This document shows positions 24,040 to 35,522 of a stretch of DNA of 60,175 nucleotides, piece by piece (position 1 is the stretch's first letter; every line of letters begins with the position of its first letter). Source of the stretch: Dissophora ornata. Its lineage: Eukaryota > Mortierellomycota > Mortierellomycetes > Mortierellales > Mortierellaceae. The position numbers and the translations under genes are program-made. The notes beneath the pieces are model-generated. The model was not told the DNA's origin and did not search any database. It worked only from the letters and a program-made list of their open reading frames with translations. The DNA is taken from positions 1 to 60,175 of the forward strand of contig MU616667.1 in assembly GCA_025201705.1 (NCBI GenBank), in the 5' to 3' direction.

Positions 24040-24466
24040 ATGACACAGTCCTACCACGGCTCAGTGCCCGACAACCAGCTGATCCTCCAGCGCGCTGCAG
24101 ATTCTTGTCGTGCCCTGGACGATCTCCGGTACCGCCTCCACTCGATCCAGAAGCGCCTTGCCAACACAAGGAAACAGCCCCTCTCCTCCACAGCACCATC
24201 CATCTCCACCGACGCTTCGGCAACACCCATCGTATGTGGACTCATGCCAACAACACAGGGCATTGCTCGGCTTCAACTGTGCCTCGCTAATCTATTTTCT
24301 TTGCTCACTTTAGGCACGGGACGAGGTCCTGACACAGCTGCTACACGAGGCATACGTGCTTCAATTTCAAATATCAACCCTGCTTGCTGCCACAGAGGAG
24401 CCGATCCCTGAACGCGAGCGGATACCCAAACTCACAAAAAGTCAAAGAAAGCGCACAGCGGCATGA
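24040..24466 (+). CDS. Small coiled-coil protein, unrecognised
   Basis: Two exons (24040-24231, 24314-24466) give 114 residues. The first exon encodes a heptad-like helix (LILQRAADSCRALDDLRYRL) followed by a Ser/Thr-rich hinge. The second encodes another amphipathic helix (VLTQLLHEAYVLQFQISTLL) and a strongly basic tail (KLTKSQRKR). Size, twin helices and basic end are typical of subunits of multi-protein assemblies such as Mediator, BLOC/BORC or kinetochore complexes, but no specific family could be recognised. The gene shares a 201-base promoter with AIM41. Evidence for being real: clean splice sites, phase-consistent join, ATG just after the promoter repeat, and biased composition. Confidence 0.65.
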
Positions 24467-24595
24467 CACATTAAAGGAGCCAGAAAGAAAAAACACACCG
24501 TCTATGAATCTTGACATCGGATTGGCTAGAAACTTCGCTCAAGTATATTTAATAATAATGACGCGAAAATTGCTACGCGTCTGAGATTTGACTAT

Positions 24596-25985
24596 CTAGC
24601 GCTTCCTAGGCTTGACGTCCATGTCGTTCACAGAATGAATCATAATCTTGTTCAGAGGCTGCTGCAACGCACCGGTGTGGCCCTATAAACAAATACAACA
24701 TGTATAAGCATTATAGCTTAATTTTCGTAGGAAACAGAAAACCCCCCCCCCTCCCCTTCCCGGCATCTTTTTACCTTATTCCATTCGTAGCTGATGGCGT
24801 ATGCAAACATGCTTCCCGTCCTATTGAAGCAAGTCGAGGAAATGGGTCCTTGCACTTTCGGGAACAACTTCAGCCTCGACCTCGAATCCCTATCCCAGAA
24901 CGCAAAGCTGCCATCGGATCCTGCGGTCGAAAAGCTTCCGTACACGGGATGCCAATTGATGCAATTGACCGAAAACACCGAAAAGGCTTCCCTTGTCGTC
25001 TGTCCTCCTTCTCGATGACATCTGAATGCAAAGTTGAGCGACTGGTCCTTGTCCTCGACATATTGCATCGCCACGCGGCCTTCGATACTTCCGATGCCAT
25101 ACCCGTTCCCTTTAGGGAAACACGAGATCGTGCGGGTCTGCAATTTCAGGGGGCTAGTGAGTGTTTTGAAAGGGGTCGTGGGATTGTTGAGGTTGTAAAT
25201 GACCACCTGGCGATCTGCTGTGCCGGCAACCAGAATTGGAAAGATACTATCCATAGCATAAAGACGCTCTGGGAGGTTGATAGTCGAGATCGGTGTGGGC
25301 TGTCGAATGTCCCAGTATTTGACGGTCTTGTCCCAGCTTCCTGTGGCCAGGATAGGGCTGTGTCCATCCACCCAGCGGACTTCTTTGATCGGCGCATCAT
25401 GTTGAGCCACCTGGACTGACTGTCCTGTGGAGATGTCAAAGACCAGACCGGCGTTGTCTGCTCCTCCAGAAGCGAGCCTTGTCCCGTCCTAAGGTAGCAC
25501 ATGTCCATACAACGGGTTAAAAAACAAAGCTTGATTTTCCAGGCAGCTCCTCTGCTATATTACCTTGCTCCATGCGCAACAAAGAGCCGGGGCACCGTGG
25601 GTATAGGTAGCCCTGATGGCGCTCGGTCCATTGGCCTGTATCTCGTAAATGCGAACCTAGATAATGTGCAAATATAATAACTCGCTGATGAGTTTAGGGC
25701 ACATGATCGTCAAGGGGCATACCTCCTTCCATCCGGACCGTGTTTCCCAGTGCTAGAGTGCTGAAGCAAGGACTTTACGTTTGCGTCCCAAGATGAGACA
25801 GCTAATAAGTCAGCTTGAGGAGAAAACTGAATCTCCGAGATACCGTCCAGAGGAGGATGTTGAACCTTGCAATAAAATAAAATATAATAAAGAAGGGTTA
25901 ACGGACGTTGCATTCAGTGACACGGCGTTGCGACTCTGTTTCTGGGACGTTTGTATACCTCCATGTCCTGAGATGCTCTGTTCAT
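24596..25985 (-). CDS. RAE1: Rae1/Gle2 WD40 mRNA-export factor
   Basis: Five exons (25985-25959, 25865-25779, 25656-25564, 25488-24775, 24682-24596) encode 335 residues, slightly shorter than human Rae1 (368). The protein is a WD40 propeller that docks on Nup98-type GLEBS motifs and helps export mRNA. Family hallmarks are the start DMEVQHPPLDGISEIQFSPQ, IAQHDAPIK-type blade (VAQHDAPIKEVRW), GSWDKTVKYWDIRQ, LPERLYAMD, GSIEGRVAMQYV, FRCHRE, NCINWHPVYGSFSTAGSDG and the end AYAISYEWNKGHTG. A TATATAA element lies 82-88 bases upstream. Between exons 2 and 3 a 30-nt in-frame segment (25752-25723) with splice-like borders is best read as intron, because skipping it gives the conserved SWDANVRIYE. Confidence 0.95.
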
Positions 25986-26066
25986 GATTAAAATGGTGGA
26001 TGGAAAGTGTTGATGCTGATGCTGAATGAGATTAAGGAACATTGAACCGTGGAGCTGCCCTTTTCC

Positions 26067-26073
26067 TTATATA
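26067..26073 (-). promoter_or_regulatory. Probable TATA box of RAE1
   Basis: The minus strand reads CTATATAAGG, 82-88 bases upstream of the RAE1 start codon. Confidence 0.4.
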
Positions 26074-26129
26074 GGTCGACTGTGTATAGGCGCAGCATTT
26101 AATCAGAGCCCGAGTCCAAGGTCACACTC

Positions 26130-26153
26130 AAAAAAAAAAAAAAAAAAAAAAAA
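26130..26153. repeat. A24 homopolymer tract between RAE1 and the HGD kinase
   Basis: An uninterrupted run of 24 A on the plus strand lies in the 250-base gap between the RAE1 promoter and the kinase stop codon. On the minus strand it is a poly-T tract, which may keep nucleosomes off the RAE1 promoter. Confidence 0.85.
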
Positions 26154-26237
26154 CGCGCTAATTTATTCTAATGCATCGCGATAAATGCATACATACAACG
26201 CGAAAAACAAAAAAAATCCACTATGGGGTCGCGCTTC

Positions 26238-28015
26238 CTATGAGCGATGTCGTGCAGGCATGCCGTTTGGAACCGCTGGCTGTCTGTTCCTAGGATGTTG
26301 AGGGTTACTGGATCTGGCTGTCGACGCCGCAAAGGCAGCAGCGCTTGTTGAGGGCATATTGGACGCGTCCGTCCTATTATTTTGGAATGTTGGAACGTGT
26401 ATGGTGGGATTCGCCATTGGGAAGCCGCCACGCACAGTTGGTCCATACATGTCGTAGTGTGCCATTGAAGGAGAAATGGGGCTGCCCTGTCCTGGCGAAG
26501 GTGTTGGGGACACGTAGTAGCCCTGGTGAGAAGGATTTACGCTCGATTGGGATGTCGCTGTCTGAGACTGTGCCGGCGACGGTAGTCCAAGATGCTTTTG
26601 GAAGACATGGATGATCTCCCGCAGACTTTGTTGTCGCCAGTCCGGATTCGTGTCCCATGCTTGAGTATAAATAGCCTCGTACCATTGGGGAGTGCCCTGT
26701 ATCCTCTCCTCGCGAGTATTTAGCTCATCTGCGAGCCTGTCATTGTTGGGGTATCGTCCAGACATCAGGAACCAGTATATGACGCCTAGTGCAAATGTGT
26801 CGCAGCGAATGTCATACCGCGGCCGATTTTGGATTAAGCGCTCCGGCGCCATAAACTGCACCACTCCTGCAACCGGCTGACTCGAGTTAAGGCTCTTATT
26901 ATCGCGTTTGCGCCGTAGACCAAAGTCTGTCAAGCGCGCTTGGTATCGGCCACGATAGTGGTTAGGAGGGATCACGCCCTGCCGAACGTCAACAAGAATG
27001 TTCCTTGGATGAAGATCACCGTGGTGGAAACCGCAGCTTAATAGATAATCCAACCCCACGGCAATATCTAGAGCAAGGAACAGCCTGTCGTTCAAGGTGG
27101 GCGCGTCGGGTAGATACTGGGGCTTCCGCAGCAGGTTTACGAGATCTCCTTGCTCGTAGAAGCGCATGACCATCAGCCGCTCGACCTGCCCCCCCTCAGT
27201 CTTGATGGCAGTGCCGTAGAATTGGACAATGTTGTCGTGGCTCCCACATATTCTCATTACCTCAACCTATGTCAGGGGCAAGGCAATTGAACAATGAAAA
27301 CGCGTGTTGGGATATCATATTAGCAACGAGATGCGAATTGTTCGGGAGTGTGTTGTGGGCGCCTGGAAAAGAGGACGAGCAGACGACAGACCTCTTTGTC
27401 AAAAAACGATGCAATTTTGGCAGCGGAATGCTTGGTGTCGATCAAACTCTTTAAAACAACTTCGCATTGGCCTGTGGTCCAGAACGCACGGCGGATTATA
27501 CCGTTGCCTCCCTTTTTGCCATGATCTGGCCGTAGTGAAAACTCGGCCAAGTAGTCAAGGTCGGGCAAGGGAGAAGCTATACCACTGGTCATCTCTGGCG
27601 GGATAACATCGAGAGCAGATGTCAAAAAGTATTCGTAGTCGGAGTGGTCGTCGGTGGAGAAGGTGAGGCTGGGCATTTGAGTCTGGGTAGAAAGGTTGGA
27701 CGTAAGTGTTTGCGCTGGATGACCGGGTATGTTTTCAGGCCAGGGATGGTGGTGCTGCTGCTGTTGACTGTGTTGAACAAGCTGTTGCTCCTGTTTCTGG
27801 GTTTGAATCGCGTAGAATGGATAAGGTTGGTGTGACCTCTGATACGGTAGCTGTTGCTGCTGCTGCTGCTGCTGGCGCTGGAGGTGTTCGCCGAGAAGGT
27901 GCTGACCGTAGGCCTGGATTCGATCCTGGTGGGCTTCGACGGGTATGGAAACCGTGTCCATGGCCTCTGTTTCGGAGGAAAGGTCAGAGTGATCGAGGCT
28001 GGGCATCGAGTCCAT
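26238..28015 (-). CDS. Tyrosine-kinase-like protein kinase with HGDLH catalytic loop and Gln-rich N terminus
   Basis: Two exons (28015-27392, 27266-26238) encode 550 residues. Residues 1-150 are disordered with poly-Gln runs. The kinase domain starts near residue 165. The ATP lysine is in CEVVLKSL, with a degenerate glycine loop before it (KGGNGIIRRAF). Subdomain VIb is HGDLHPRNILV instead of HRDLKxxN, so the Arg of the RD pair is missing. DFG (TDFGLRRK) and the APE motif (MAPERL) are present, so catalysis remains possible. The HGDLHxxN form and the sequence around it resemble the expanded TKL/Sel1-associated kinases of Mucoromycota and Glomeromycotina. The C-terminal 120 residues are Pro/Ser-rich. 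The start is the first in-frame ATG (28015). The intron donor GAG/GTCTGT is weak. Confidence 0.8.
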
Positions 28016-28397
28016 GCTGATGGGATGGGGAGCGATGAGGAAGGATGAAGAGCGAATCGAACCCGGATGGGGGATGAGTATTGTTCGACTGGGCAAGGTG
28101 TGGCAAGGTTATCAAGGGTGGCAAAACAACGCAGCGTGGAAAGCGTCACCCCGGAAAACGAGCAAATCGTGGACTAATATTTCTGCTGATTCTGCTGTCG
28201 CTGGGCCGCCAAACCACACATGCACGGCATCCACTTATACCATCCTAAGGGACATGCCTCATGATCGCGAGGATGCTGGGAATTACGACTCACATGATGA
28301 ATAAAAAATAGCGCGACGCGAAACAATACGCGACCAAACGCGTCATGTGTCGCGGCTGGGCGTTCATTCACATTTTCTCTCTTTTCATTCCTTCATG
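28016..28397. other. Intergenic: promoter of the HGD kinase and 3' flank of the BORCS5-like gene
   Basis: About 380 bases with no coding frame showing family features. The open frame continuing upstream of 28015 has no ATG and is taken as 5' UTR. Confidence 0.5.
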
Positions 28398-29806
28398 CTA
28401 AAATAAATGGTCGTGCGAATGACTTTGCATTGTGCTGCTCGGCGGTGCCTTGCTGGCTAGTCGGCGGAGATTATCAGAAGCCCTCAGTGTCGTTTGTTGC
28501 TGCGGCTGCTTTGTTTGAGGTTGTGCCTGAATATTGCCATGCAACTGATCCTGCAGGCTGCTCGAAGTAATACTCCGTGGAACCTGGCCAAGAGGCGAGG
28601 ACCCCTCAAATGGCTGGCTGGTAGGGTCGCCATGGCCTTGATCCAAGGTTGGATCGTGTACCGACAGAATATTCAGCGAACTGGACGCGAGAGCCATACT
28701 TGCCCGAGCCTTGGGCACAGACAGCGCGGCGGTCCGTGGAGGGTGCTGCTGAGCAGCTGGTCGATGAGGCCTGGACACCGCACTATGTCCCAGCAGGGCC
28801 AGCCCCGAAGGCGTGGAGCCAGAGCCAGAGCTACTCCCCTCATCTGCAGGACTCTGATCAGGTCTTGGATGAGCTGAGGGTGCTTGTTGCAGATAGTGGT
28901 AGAGATTCGGGTATTTTTCTGCCGAGGGTCTCTCCATTCCAATGTCTGCAGGTAAAATTTCCGAGACTGCTACGATCTTGTCCACGATGCCGTGCAGCAG
29001 AGTCCTTGTGGTGTGCGCCTGCTTTGTGAGTGCATGGACTGGGTTACAGAAGACGCGGAACATGATGTCAGTCATCACTTTGGCCCCTACTGTGAGTTCA
29101 CCGTCCCTGAACATGTTTGCGATTACAAGGCTGTTCCTGACCTGACAAGAGGTGATCCGAGTGGTTTTTGGCCCTCTGGTGTATAGTGGTCAGTTCCCGA
29201 ACAGCCCCCGTGGTGTATTCATCCAATACTTTGATCTTCAAACCGAGTACCCTCTGATATTCCTGGATGTCTTGGGCGCATTTCTTGTTGTGGGCATTCA
29301 TTTGAACAAGCATATCGACCAGCACGCTGGGATTGAATGCCATCTCGGATGATTCTGGGCAGCACAAGAAAAAGATGGAGAAAGATCAAGAACTAGCCTA
29401 ACAAAGGTCGGCGGTTCAGTAATAAATTCAGCTTCTGCCGTACCATGCCTCAGGCCAGTCGAGGTCGAGAGCGATCCAAAGACACTCGCCAGTGAGAAAT
29501 GAGAGGGCTGCTCGTTCACCATCAGCGGCTCGAACTGTATGAGAGAGTATGGGTGAGCAGCAGCGGTCTTTCATTCTGCCAATCCCGTAAACGACCTTGG
29601 AAGAAAAGAGCGGATACCTTGGGAAGTTCTCTGAGCGCCACTAGATCCTCGTCCTCCTGCTCGTGAGACTGGTCAACGACCGTAATAATCCCCTACATGG
29701 AAAAGGACGCGACCGAGGCGTGGTACAGTTAGTTCACCCCTGTAGTCGAAATACCGTCCTGAACCATGAACTTTGCCCCTTCTCGTCTTACATCGGGCTG
29801 CTCCAT
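28398..29806 (-). CDS. BORCS5-like subunit of the BORC lysosome-positioning complex
   Basis: Five exons (29806-29792, 29692-29618, 29534-29444, 29354-29142, 29089-28398) give 361 residues. The first half parallels animal BORCS5 (myrlysin): an acidic start, VVDQSHEQEDEDLVALRELPKF (compare the DVIKLQEIPTFQPL segment of the human protein) and long helices (SVLVDMLVQMNAHNKK, QEYQRVLGLKIKVLDE, VRELTTIHQRAKNH), then ILPADIGMERPSAEKYPNLY where the human protein has MLPEGERLEP. In animals this protein anchors BORC on lysosomes and leads to Arl8 and kinesin recruitment. Residues after about 205 are a Ser/Gln/Pro-rich tail not found in animals. Animal BORCS5 has a myristoylated Gly2; the predicted start here (MEQPD) does not. 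The intron 4 borders and the first 15-nt coding exon are the weakest parts. Confidence 0.65.
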
Positions 29807-30043
29807 GGGAATGTCTTGGGTGAAGCGAGAATGAGGATTCCCTTTGGGCAAAGCGACATGGGTCCAGGCATGGCTGCACCAGGTATCCTTTTTAAGGGGC
29901 CTTGTCTGTTGGCCACCAAAGCGCGCACAGAAGAACACGAATCGCTCAATGCATTCGCCGCATTTCACGACAGAGGATATCGCGGCAAGGGAGGGACAGC
30001 GTCAAGACGAGGACAATCAAGGGAACAAGGAAACATTGTAGCC

Positions 30044-30931
30044 ATGCCAGAACAACCACCTCCACCACCGCCAGAGGAGCATTCCAGTGCAGTCGATGTT
30101 CCACCTCCGCCTCCGCCTCCACCTCCACCTCTTGAGCCCGAGACCCAACCGCCACCTCCACCAGAGCCAGCACCAGAGCCAGCACCAGAGCCAGAGCCAG
30201 AGCCTAAGCCTAAGCAGGTGGATGAGGCCAGGCCAAGGAGGAAAAGGCGGTTCTCTCCCTCGTATCAGAATCCCACTGAGCCGTCACCATCACCTGCAAC
30301 ATCCACCAAAACACCACGGCATGATAATCTGCCAACACACCCGTCCAATACTGAGGCCGCTGTGACTCCTTCGCCCTCATCCAGCAGCGACCATCGTAGC
30401 AATCCTTCGTTATCTGCCTCGGATCGATCTTCTTCATCCTCGTCGGCGAAACCAACAAAACCGCTTACGGCCAACCAATGGGAAAAGACGGCATTCATCG
30501 GCGATGCCCACGGGGACAAAAGAAAAAAGTTTCTTCGCCTAAGTATGTTTTAGCCGTACAGACGATCCTTGCTGTAAATCGGCCTTTGTCCGATGTACAA
30601 GAGAAAATCCCCGCCCTGTGCAGTGCTGTCTCTCTTTCTTTTCTCGTTTTTACTCGTTTGACGAACTGTTCTGCGCTCTCTTGTTGCCCGATCTGCAGTG
30701 GGATTAGGGAAATCGGCCACGATCGAGGCGAAGCCCGAAAGTCCAGAGGAAGCTGTGAGTCTTGATTCGGTTCTCTTTACATGAAAATGTGATTACCACG
30801 GATAATATCCCTAACCCAGGCGCTGCTCATAAACACATTAGTCGCAAGAGGCAGCGCGAAGACAGCAGCAAATGGCAGACATGGAAAGACAGTTCGACCA
30901 AGGGAGACGGGGTCGACACCGCTTCAACTAG
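30044..30931 (+). CDS. SMAP-domain (small acidic protein family) nuclear-type protein
   Basis: Three exons (30044-30542, 30699-30754, 30842-30931) encode 214 residues. The first 90 residues are poly-Pro and Glu/Pro repeats, followed by a basic cluster (RPRRKRRFSPSY) that looks like a nuclear-localisation signal and a Ser-rich stretch. The conserved end carries the SMAP signature: ANQWEKTAFIGDAHGDKRK, then KFLRLMGLGK, formed across the exon 1/2 junction. It closes with a helix ARRQQQMADMERQFDQG and RRGRHRFN. Exon 3 is chosen in the frame that gives this helix, from the acceptor at 30840-30841. SMAP-domain proteins are poorly characterised; some animal members are nuclear or nucleolar. The gene is divergent from the BORCS5-like gene, with 237 bases between their start codons. 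Confidence 0.8.
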
Positions 30932-31057
30932 ATCCGCTAAAATACCTGTGCGGACTAAAATCTTACCCATTCATCGTGCACAAGTTTGAAAATACAAAGG
31001 AATCGGTTTTTTTTTATAATACTGCTTTCTTTTTTTTTTTCGTTTCTTTTTCTTTTT

Positions 31058-34000
31058 CTAGCCTGTACGCCAGTGGCCTATGGCAGCCACCGTTTCCTTG
31101 CAAGAGTAATGCACAACGACTCCGTCTGGGAAGACAGCAAAGACACTACGGCAGAACATACAAGTTGGTTAGCATTACGAAATAATAAAAGAAAACATAT
31201 TGGCACGATCTGCGCTTTACCTGTTGCCGATACGCTTGTTGCACTTTGGGCACATCCTATCCTCCGTGATCTTGACGCGACGGGACCGATAGAACGTCAA
31301 TTGCTCTTGGGTCTGTAAAGAAAAAAAGGTGGCACTGTATGAGTACACACAGCGCCACGCCGTACATTTTGTGCCATGAAAGCCAACTCATGTTCGTGGA
31401 TAATGCGATACAAACAAACACATTACCTGCAACCGATCAGCCTTCAATAGATTTTTCACAATCATGTCCATGTGCTTGTTTTTGTTGCTCTCCCGGATCG
31501 ACTTTTCAAAGAACTTGTGGAGTTGATCAACCCTAGTTTGTGGAGGAAGCAGGCCTAAGATCTGAAATAAAGTCGTTTAAAAAGCTGAGCTCAAAGAATC
31601 AACCCGCTGCCCTACATAAACACATATCAAGCTTTGACTTACTGCGGCAGGATCAATATGAGTTCCGTGTCGGGTCAAGATGTCAAGCGCCGGTTCCAGC
31701 ATTGGCTTTTCGTGGTTTGGTGGCTTCAAGTACACTCTGAGCAGCAGAAGGAACACGTTTTTTGAAGGATCACTGCTGTCAAAGTTCTTGATGCAATACC
31801 TAGAGCATAGCGAAAGAGCACAAAGAGAACAAATGCAATTACGCCGATGAGACGCTAGTCCCGACACAGCACATTCTTGTACTCGTGGCAACACTCCGAT
31901 AGGACAGCATACTCCTCTGCAGCCTGAAAGTTCTTCAGCCTGTGTACGTAAATGTTCAAAGCCTGATCGTGCTGTCCGATGCGACTGAGGAGAATAGCCC
32001 TTTCTTCATAGCAGCCTATGGCGAGTGCAAGAGCAACAGTCATGAATTTCGTTCCAAGCTATTATCAGAATCTTGGTCTGTCGGATGATCTCCTTTTCGA
32101 CACTCATGTCTCTACTGCTCAATTACCTTCTGCTGGCAGACGACTTAGAATTCGCTCTGCTTTGTAAGACTTAGACTCGTCCAGGAACCGCAGGAGGTTT
32201 GCTCTTGTATTTTGCACCGCGTCTATTTTCAACGCCGACAAATATATTAGTCTGCAGCAACATAAGAATATATAGGCTCAGCAAGCACCAGCCAAAGGCG
32301 GCATACCTTCGTTTCCAGCGATAGCTGAGTCGCGCTGGATTTGGGCAAGGTAAGAGACCACAAGAGTGTTGTGAAACTCTGATGTTTTATCTCGGAGGTC
32401 GTGAATAATATGCTCGAGGTACACGACACACAGGTCAAGGGACAACCTTTCAAGATACGAAATGATTCTGTAGCGCGGTAATGTGTCAATCTCTGGCTCA
32501 TCATCGATGAATATCTATCGAAATATAAAACCATGGAGCCGGAAGAGAAATATCAATACGTATTGTTTGGCGGGGTTCGTTGCTAAAACAGCAAGTCATA
32601 CTTGCTACCCTTTACCTTCATGCCCACAACTGGGTCCGACTCCAGGACCCAAGCTGCAAATTCCAAAATGAGATTGAGATGATCCACTCCAAGTCTTTGG
32701 AGATAGCTGACGGTAGGAAGGACCCCTTGCAACTCTCCAGGCGCAGTATGAACTGATTTGAGGAGCTCAAGCGCCTTACGATGTTGACTTTTGCCACGGT
32801 AAAAGTCCACTAGCTCCCTGTATTTCTGTTTGCAAAGGTTGCGCACAATTCTTTTTGAGTAAGAATTTCATTGAACGAGGCCACGGCGTAATACTATCAT
32901 TTGCGGCTCCAAACCTACGAACCTGGTGCTTCAGCAACAAACTCTCTGTCTCTTCCAGACTGCAGTGATTGGTAACCCTCAGGAGCGAGCCCACTAGTCG
33001 CTCATTGGTCATCATATAAGACTTTAGGAGCGCAGTATCCACAACCTCCAAGACAGCCAATTTCTCATGGATCTCATCTTCTTGCTCCTGACGATTGTAC
33101 GAGAATGAGTCATTGTTGTCTTGTAACTCCTGTATCGATTTCTGAATTTTCTGACGCTTGTCCGCCAGGAACCGAATCAGACATCCAACGGCTTCCTCGA
33201 GCTCTTTAGTGCCTATACACGAAGTTCACAAACAGACATCAGCATCGCCATCCAACACGACGCCCAATAGGACAGTTGCCGTCGCAGTGTATGTTCCTCG
33301 ACTCATGACATACTCATGATAATGGGTGGATTAACCTTGCTATTTGATTCCGTAGGCACAGTATCAGCAGACTGCGGAGAGGATACAACTTCATTCTCCC
33401 TGGGAGGTAGGTGGCCAGAGATGACGGCAGGGTATAGTGCAATTACGTCCAATGCAGGGACATTGAGCTCCAAAAAGAGTGCAAGTGCCTCCTCATAATG
33501 GTGTGTTCGGAAAAGGTGGTGCGCATACAGCGACTTTATGCGACCCAGCGTATCCACCTAGTAGCAATGTCAATGGAATGGGCAGAAAGAACCACGGCGT
33601 GTGGCATTGTCAGGAAGGGTGCTGCACAAGCAATCTTAATCGGCTCTGGAAATTCGTGTGGCACTTACAGTTTCATCCAACAAAACCGGTTCGATTTGAT
33701 TGATAAGACTGATTGCTTCCTGGTACTCTTCCTTTTGCACCAACTCATCAATCTAATCAGTAGCAAGAACGAGAGGTCGTTGTTAAGATTGCGTTTAGGG
33801 CCACCCGCTCCTTGAGTGGTGATAATCGGTAGCTTTGGATAACGAGCACGCACCTGTTGGGGAAAACTGTTTGGGATAAGCCGCCAGACCTCGTCGGCGC
33901 CTGCAATATACAAAAGCTTTCCATGTGTAAGAAGATGCGCATGGGGCATCTCCACAGTCTGGATAACGGCCCTTGTCTCTATATTTCGGATCTCAATACG

Positions 34001-35522
34001 TCGGGGAGGTCCGCCCAAGATGGCAACTGCATACGGATAAGAGTAGCCCAATTCCTCTGGTGTCCCTTGCCACTCAATACCGTGCTTTCGCTTGGGCTCG
34101 CCATCGACACCCACAGATATGCTAGAATCTATAGAGACGGCAGGATGCAAGACATGGTTAGCAAACGTCGACAAGTCGTTTGATAAGGGGCCACAGATAT
34201 CGAGTCTGTAACATACGCTCTTTTCCTAGGAGAATCTCGTCGTTGGGGAGACGGGTGATAAGCGGTTTTCCAGCCTTGGACACGAAGCCCATCAGCCCTC
34301 CTGTCGCTCGCGAACTGAGGTTGTTCCAGGTGGTGAATGTACTCTCTAGCGTCGAGGCAAGAGCGCCCTGTTGGCTTGGTGGTGAACTCGGTGAGAACAC
34401 AGTTTTCCAAGAGCTCGTCTTGCAGTCCATTAGCGCATACTCGTTATCGAATCCCACACAGAGATTTTGCGTCCCGATCCACTCCATGGCCCGAAGGGTC
34501 TTGAATTTATCTGGGATCGGGAAATCCTGTAAACACGAATCAGATGCACATTAACCACATGCATCGTAAACTTGAATGTCCAGCCCTTTTTGTACACGTA
34601 ATATACCTTAGTATCCACAAACTCGCTGTCCTGCCACGAAAACACAATGATCTTTCTCCTCACAGCAACGCCGAGCCGAGTAATAACCTGGGGGACGAGG
34701 CCATCCTGAAACTCGATCTTTGAAAACACAGAGAACAAGGTGGCGCCTTTGGTGTTTGACAACTGTGTTCGTAGCGCAAAGGTCTCCATATCGTGCAGAC
34801 TAACACAGTTATCTACAAAATACGCGCGAGATGTGAGTGGGCCGTCCTCGAAACATGTTTTCAGCTTCAAACAAGTTTAGGCTGCAGCGTTTGCGCCGCA
34901 CTGCTGTGTACCTGACAATGTGACAAGGACACCCACAGCCTTGATGACATCAATCTGCTCGATAGCCTTTTTGGCAAAGGTCTTTGGTGTTTCCATGAGA
35001 GTAACTGTGATAGCCTCATCCTGATCTGGAGGGGCACAGGGTAATTGTGGAAGACAAGGAAGCGCTTAGAAAACCATGCAACCAGAAGATCATGGCCTCT
35101 CAATGAAAGACATTCCAGGATCCGCTATAGTAGGTACTATATTGTAACAAACGCTACAGCGTGACACAACATACCGAGTGGCTCTCGCACAGAGTAAACG
35201 AGCAATGTCCCGGTCGAGGTCCCCACATAGAGCTTATCTCCTACAAACATCAAACATTAATAAATCCCGACCAATGCTTATGTTAGTGACTAGGGAGTCG
35301 GGAATTGATTGACCTTCTGCTGAAGCTCCTGGCTCGCCTCTGCCCCTTGGTTACATCCATAGCGACCGATACCCGCACCTGCGCAACGACATGAGTCGCG
35401 CTGGCATGCGTACAACCCTCCTTGTCTCTCAGTTGTTGTTCGGATGTACCTTGGGCAAAGATGGACTCGATCTTGTGGCGCAGGTCTTCGATGACCGTGT
35501 AGACCTTGAATGCGTCGTGCAT
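31058..35522 (-). CDS. VPS39: Vps39/Vam6 subunit of the HOPS vacuole/lysosome tethering complex
   Basis: Seventeen exons (35522-35450, 35240-35175, 35025-34912, 34812-34607, 34526-34217, 34128-33854, 33752-33669, 33557-33314, 33212-32923, 32825-32616, 32514-32307, 32222-32127, 32015-31913, 31799-31643, 31561-31427, 31312-31221, 31145-31058) encode 916 residues; human VPS39 has 886. It opens with MHDAF as animal VPS39 does, and carries an N-terminal CNH propeller (DKLYVGTSTGTLLVYSV, NCVSLHDMETFALRTQL), then clathrin-repeat-like helices (YEERAILLSRIGQHDQALNIYV). The C terminus is the Vps39 zinc-binding end (CPKCNKRIGNSVFAVFPDG, VVVHYSC). The protein binds the Rab7-type GTPase Ypt7 and tethers late endosomes and vacuoles. 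It is the most intron-rich gene in the window. Confidence 0.95.

Noticed and set aside
25723..25752. 30-nt exon in RAE1 as part of the main transcript
   Set aside because: Omitting it gives SWDANVRIYE, matching the conserved SWANDVRCWE of animal Rae1; inclusion disrupts the blade.
30842..30931. Alternative exon 3 of the SMAP gene starting at 30820 in another frame
   Set aside because: That frame gives low-complexity sequence running into T tracts; the chosen frame gives a conserved-looking helix and a prompt stop.
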